NCBI RefSeq assembly: GCF_000271485.2
Contig: NZ_AKVN02000001.1
Coordinates: 2,381,501 to 2,445,500, forward strand
Origin: Pelosinus fermentans DSM 17108
GTDB taxonomy: Bacteria > Bacillota > Negativicutes > DSM-13327
Length of the DNA: 64,000 bases
Direction of reading: 5' to 3'
In this document: in pieces, positions 61,176 through 64,000 of the stretch
Layout of the letters: each line of letters begins with the position of its first letter
How positions within the stretch are numbered: the stretch's first letter is position 1
The notes under the pieces: generated by a model
Database searches by the model: none
The model's input: the letters and a program-made list of their open reading frames with translations, nothing else
What the model was told of the DNA's origin: nothing
Made by a program: the position numbers and the translations under genes

Positions 61176-62138
61176 TTAGAAGGGAAAGATAATTCTAGCT
61201 AGGTAAATAGCTAATGTCAGTGTCACAGCACTAAAAATAGTTGACACCATGACAGCTTGAGAGGCAAAATCCTGACAGCTCTCGCATTCGACAGCGATTA
61301 ACGCTGTGTTGACAGCCGTTGGAACGGAATATGCAATAAATATGGTTTGCGCTACAACGCCATGGAAACCCATAATGTATATAAAGAATCCTGCTAATAT
61401 CGGACCAATGATAAGCCGTGTAAATACAGATAAATGAACATCGACACTTTTGAAATCAAACGTAGTTTTAGCAAGTTGTGCTCCTAGTGTTAGTAATGAG
61501 ATTGGAACGAGCCCGTTCTTAAGATATACGAGGGCAGGCCAGAGAGCAGTTTGGATCATATCGAATTCAAAATGTTTCAATATGAATACAATGGGTATTG
61601 CATAAATGGATGGCATTGCAAAAACTCTCAAAAGAGAATCCTTAACAGTCATTGTAGCTCGTCCTGCATTGAAAAATCCGATAGTATTACTTGAGATGTT
61701 TTGTAGTACTAGTATCATGAGCTGTGCAGTAATAGCCTCATCAAGATAAGGAGTTTTTCCTTCAACAACAAAAGGAGCACTTGAAAAAATGAGTATGATT
61801 AAAGATAATCCGATATTCCCTGAATTGTTAAACATTATTGAATTTTTAAAGGCATTTTTCATACCTACATCGTAGTTGCGAATTTGTGAAACGATTCGTC
61901 CTAGAATATCATTGGCAATCAACAATAATACTCCGCAAAAGAAGATTTTAAGCATTTCTATTTTAAGAATTGCTTCGTAAAGATTAACAAATATAAAAGA
62001 CGGTACTAATAAATAAAATAGCAATTTACTAAGACTTGGGATATCTAAAGTGAATTTTTTACTTAAAATAAAACCTAAGGTAATTAATATAAATATCGGT
62101 GTAATATTGTGATTCAGTATATGAAAAAAAATAGGCAT
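61176..62138 (-). CDS. AEC family transporter (auxin efflux carrier-like permease)
   Basis: A 320-residue membrane protein with about ten transmembrane helices and the AEC (PF03547) pattern: ITPIFILITLGFILSKKF at the N-terminus, NSGNIGLSLIILIFSS in the middle and VPTAVNTALIAVE near the end. Bacterial members export or import organic acids such as malate or lactate; substrate here is unknown. AAAGGA lies about 8 bases before ATG 62138; an earlier in-frame ATG at 62156 lies ahead of that SD. It stands alone. Confidence 0.9.
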   Translation of the reverse strand: MPIFFHILNHNITPIFILITLGFILSKKFTLDIPSLSKLLFYLLVPSFIFVNLYEAILKIEMLKIFFCGVLLLIANDILGRIVSQIRNYDVGMKNAFKNSIMFNNSGNIGLSLIILIFSSAPFVVEGKTPYLDEAITAQLMILVLQNISSNTIGFFNAGRATMTVKDSLLRVFAMPSIYAIPIVFILKHFEFDMIQTALWPALVYLKNGLVPISLLTLGAQLAKTTFDFKSVDVHLSVFTRLIIGPILAGFFIYIMGFHGVVAQTIFIAYSVPTAVNTALIAVECESCQDFASQAVMVSTIFSAVTLTLAIYLARIIFPF

Positions 62139-62238
62139 ATAAAATCCTTTCTGCATATGAATAATTACTATATCTATGTATTTTGTCAGTATTTACCTCG
62201 GAAGTCAAACTTTATTTTGTTAGATATACTTTTTGCTA

Positions 62239-62278
62239 ATGGAATGAAATTCTAGTAAAAATAACACAATCATTCCAT
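62239..62278. repeat. Inverted repeat upstream of the AEC transporter gene
   Basis: ATGGAATGA (62239-62247) and TCATTCCAT (62270-62278) are perfect inverted arms with a 22-base loop, about 100 bases upstream of the AEC start. It could be an operator or a leader hairpin. Confidence 0.4.
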
Positions 62279-62343
62279 AGTTTTATATTTAATTAGGTCA
62301 GCAAATGCATGTCTAGACGACATTAACTGTAATTTTAATAAGG

Positions 62344-62378
62344 CAAAAAAATAAACCACGTCTTGGTGGAACGTGGTT
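62344..62378 (-). terminator. Terminator of the second Gly/Ile peptide gene
   Basis: On the minus strand AACCACG and CGTGGTT form a 7-bp stem with an 11-base loop, followed by TATTTTTTTG. Confidence 0.8.
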
Positions 62379-62414
62379 GCAAGAGAAACGGTTTGGTGGA
62401 TTAGTTCAAAGAAA

Positions 62415-62531
62415 TTAACAACTAGAAGAACACTCGTCATTGCAGCAGAAAAATAATAAGAGGATAATTATGATAATAATACAGCCGGAACCACCGAAGC
62501 CATTGCGGCCGCCTCCGAAACCTAGGCCCAT
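62415..62531 (-). CDS. 38-residue Gly-rich/poly-Ile peptide, YjcZ-like (copy 2)
   Basis: Begins MGLGFGGGRNGFGG, then Ser-Gly-Cys, six isoleucines, LLLFFCC and an acidic, cysteine-rich tail (NDECSSSC). It has the same length and layout as the peptide at 17689-17805, 45 kb away. AAAGGAGGGATACAT precedes the ATG at 62531; the frame continues upstream to 62642, but that part is the promoter and leader. A sigma-K-like promoter (62561) and a terminator (62344) frame it, so it is a complete monocistronic gene. Probably a late-sporulation peptide; function unknown. Confidence 0.82.
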   Translation of the reverse strand: MGLGFGGGRNGFGGSGCIIIIIILLLFFCCNDECSSSC

Positions 62532-62560
62532 ATGTATCCCTCCTTTGTCGTCGATTAATT

Positions 62561-62589
62561 TATTATATGATAGATAATTAGAAGAGGTG
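62561..62589 (-). promoter_or_regulatory. Sigma-K-like promoter of the second Gly/Ile peptide gene
   Basis: On the minus strand CACC (62589-62586), 16 bases, CATATAATA (62569-62561), a perfect CATAnnnTA -10. The start codon is 30 bases downstream. Confidence 0.65.
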
Positions 62590-62629
62590 AGTATCAAGTA
62601 GCGGTAATTATTGACAAAATTAGAGCTAA

Positions 62630-64000
62630 GGGGCTGTCGCAAAACGTTTTTTGAAAAAATGTAATGCGGCGCCCCTTTTTTTGTGCAAGCAGATAGAAAA
62701 CAGGCGGATGAACACAGAAAAATAAACCGTCAGGCGATTTTTGGACATAATGAAATAGAGGAAGTCTCTTCCCCTAAGAAAAAGTCTGTATGTGGTTGTC
62801 AGGCCGTTTTGGGAATATGTAGATACTTTCCACAGCGGCTGCTTTGGGTTTTGTTGTGGAGTTTGTTTAGATTATACCCCATACACAACAACAAGAACTC
62901 GATCTTCACCTTGACGCTGCCCCTCATCAGAAACCGCCGGAAGCCCATGTCCTGTTTGAGCACCCCAAAAGCCCCCTCTACCTGAATGGAACGGTTGATG
63001 CGCAACAAGATCCCTTCTTCGCTTTGGATCCGCTCCTGCATTTGTTCGCGCTGGCGCAAAAAGGTTTTGGAGATATACAGGTTTTTGCTCCGCTGCTCAA
63101 GCGGCGTCTTGCTTGCTCCTTTGAAGCATTGGGCTTTATGCGGACAGTCAGTACATTCCGAGCAGGTGTACACCGTTGTTACAATCGGATAACCGGCTTT
63201 AGACTTGGTCTTTTTCTCATATGCTGCCCGGATGGGCCGACCCATGTGGCATAGATAGCTATCGGTGTTTGCGTCGTAGCGCATGTTTTCCCGTTTGCCG
63301 ATGTTCGTCCTGTATTTCTTCGTCTTGGCTGTATCATGGTTGCGCGGCTTAATAAACGCGAATTGTCCGTTTTTCTCGCACCAAGTGTAGTTCTCCTCAC
63401 TCTCGTAACCCGCGTCCGCTACCGGCTTTGTATACCCCAGTCCCTTGAGCGTCTCCAGCATCGGGATCAATGTTTGGCTGTCGCTGCGCTCCTGACTGAT
63501 CATGGCGGCTACAATATATTCGGCGTCCACTGCCAGGGTAGCGTTGTAGCCTGGTTTAAGCTGACCATTTTTCATATGATCCTCTTTCATCCGCATGAAC
63601 GTCGCATCTCTATCCGTCTTGGAAAAGCTGTTGCGTTCCCCAAAGCTGTGATTGTAGTCGTCGTACTGCTTCTGCCGGGTAAGGCAGTCCTCTACCTTCT
63701 CCAGAGCCCGCTGCAGCGGACTTTTGCGTTGCCCTTTGCCGTGAACAAAGACAATGCCGCGTTCGGCTTGCAGGGCTTTTAGCCGTTTGCGCAGTTTCTT
63801 TAGGTCCTTGGCCTTAATTTTCTGACCAACATGAAAACGCAGACCGAACTCTGCTGCTAGCGTCGGCAGATCTGATTTCATCCTTGCCTGTAGCTTCTGT
63901 TCGTTCATTTGCGTGGATTTCTTCCAGACAAAGCTGTAGCGGTTAGCATTGGCCTCCAGCTTGGTTCCGTCGATGAATACACTTGAGAGCGACAGTTCGC
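62630..64000 (-). mobile_element. IS1182-family insertion sequence (one end inside the window)
   Basis: The left boundary is set by GGGGCTGTCGCAAAACG at 62630, a terminal inverted repeat of the IS1182 type, which folds with TGCGGCGCCCC at about 62666-62676. From about 62.7 kb base composition is clearly more G/C-rich than the chromosome, indicating recent arrival. The element continues past the window edge, so its other end and target duplication cannot be seen. It lies about 40 bases upstream of the sigma-K-like promoter of the second Gly/Ile peptide. Confidence 0.8.
62799..64000 (-). CDS. IS1182 family DDE transposase (5' end beyond window)
   Basis: The frame is open to the window edge: upstream of the ATG at 63908 it still reads SSVFIDGTKLEANANRYSF, a conserved IS1182 segment with a catalytic-domain aspartate, so the true start lies beyond 64000. 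Further motifs are YNATLAVDAEYIVA, PVADAGYESEENY, the cysteine cluster YTCSECTDCPHKAQC and the DDE glutamate region SIQVEGAFGVLKQDMGFRRF. About 400 residues are visible. The frame is intact in the visible part, so the element may be active. Confidence 0.9.
   Translation of the reverse strand, partial: ELSLSSVFIDGTKLEANANRYSFVWKKSTQMNEQKLQARMKSDLPTLAAEFGLRFHVGQKIKAKDLKKLRKRLKALQAERGIVFVHGKGQRKSPLQRALEKVEDCLTRQKQYDDYNHSFGERNSFSKTDRDATFMRMKEDHMKNGQLKPGYNATLAVDAEYIVAAMISQERSDSQTLIPMLETLKGLGYTKPVADAGYESEENYTWCEKNGQFAFIKPRNHDTAKTKKYRTNIGKRENMRYDANTDSYLCHMGRPIRAAYEKKTKSKAGYPIVTTVYTCSECTDCPHKAQCFKGASKTPLEQRSKNLYISKTFLRQREQMQERIQSEEGILLRINRSIQVEGAFGVLKQDMGFRRFLMRGSVKVKIEFLLLCMGYNLNKLHNKTQSSRCGKYLHIPKTA

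Noticed and set aside
62532-62642. N-terminal extension of the second Gly/Ile peptide
   Set aside because: The extended frame covers the promoter and SD of the 38-codon gene; a strong SD directly before 62531 and the paralogue at 17689 fix the short start.
62683-63782. Several plus-strand open frames inside the IS element
   Set aside because: They are mirror frames of the intact IS1182 transposase on the minus strand and lack ribosome binding sites.
1-64000. CRISPR arrays, toxin-antitoxin pairs, defence islands, prophage modules, biosynthetic clusters
   Set aside because: I looked for regularly spaced repeats, paired small genes with known toxin motifs and restriction, phage or NRPS/PKS signatures and saw none.

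Overview
The window is low-GC, gene-dense chromosomal DNA of an endospore-forming Firmicute. A Negativicutes genus of the Pelosinus/Sporomusa type fits best (inference from gene content; no 16S rRNA is present). Sporulation markers are spoVS, ylbJ, two tiny Gly-rich/poly-Ile YjcZ-like peptides and a 26-residue SpoVM-like peptide. Most of the window (about 1-56 kb) is conserved housekeeping DNA; the last 8 kb is accessory.

Layout. 1-12.4 kb: fmt (5' end cut off by the window edge), a DUF116 protein, rsmB, rlmN, a terminator and strong promoter, then fhaA-fhaB-pstP-rodA-pbpA-pknB, rsgA and rpe. The six-gene signalling/cell-wall block has the gene order of the actinobacterial fhaA-to-pknB cluster but sits in the Bacillus-type fmt-rsmB-rlmN ... 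rsgA-rpe frame. 12.4-16.1 kb: FMN riboswitch, terminator and ribD-ribE-ribBA-ribH. 16.1-24.8 kb: phosphodiesterase, hslO, small sporulation-type genes, M42 peptidase, gamma-carbonic-anhydrase-like protein, ndk, cobalamin adenosyltransferase, an EF-G paralogue, tRNA-Gln and an NlpC/P60 hydrolase. 25-34.5 kb: DUF4127, then the ylbH-ylbN-like block rsmD, coaD, a coiled-coil protein, ylbJ, ylbK, tmcAL, ackA, DUF177, rpmF. 34.5-42.4 kb: fatty-acid synthesis under FapR: fapR-plsX-fabH-fabK-fabD-fabG-acpP-(FabK/NPD paralogue)-fabF. 42.4-56.1 kb: rnc, radical SAM gene, spoVS, smc, ftsY, ylxM-ffh-rpsP-khpA-ylqD-rimM-trmD-RNA methyltransferase, rplS, lepB, rbgA. 56.1-64 kb: small orphan genes, an iron-type alcohol dehydrogenase, a T-box-controlled YkvI transporter, an AEC transporter, the second Gly/Ile peptide and an IS1182-family element running off the end.

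The regulatory layer is unusually readable: consensus TTGACA-17-TATAAT promoters before DUF177 and ylxM, a FapR box just after the fapR -10, a sigma-H-type promoter before spoVS, an FMN riboswitch and a T-box whose specifier reads ATT (Ile). The most interesting pattern is one short promoter, CACC-16 nt-CATAnnnTR, standing before three separate tiny genes (38, 26 and 38 codons). It matches the sigma-K consensus and suggests a small late-sporulation peptide regulon. Other points worth attention are an 86-nt imperfect hairpin between khpA and ylqD, a dispersed structured intergenic repeat, a probable CTG start for ylxM and a homopolymer frameshift in a tiny ORF. I found no CRISPR array, prophage, defence island or biosynthetic cluster.
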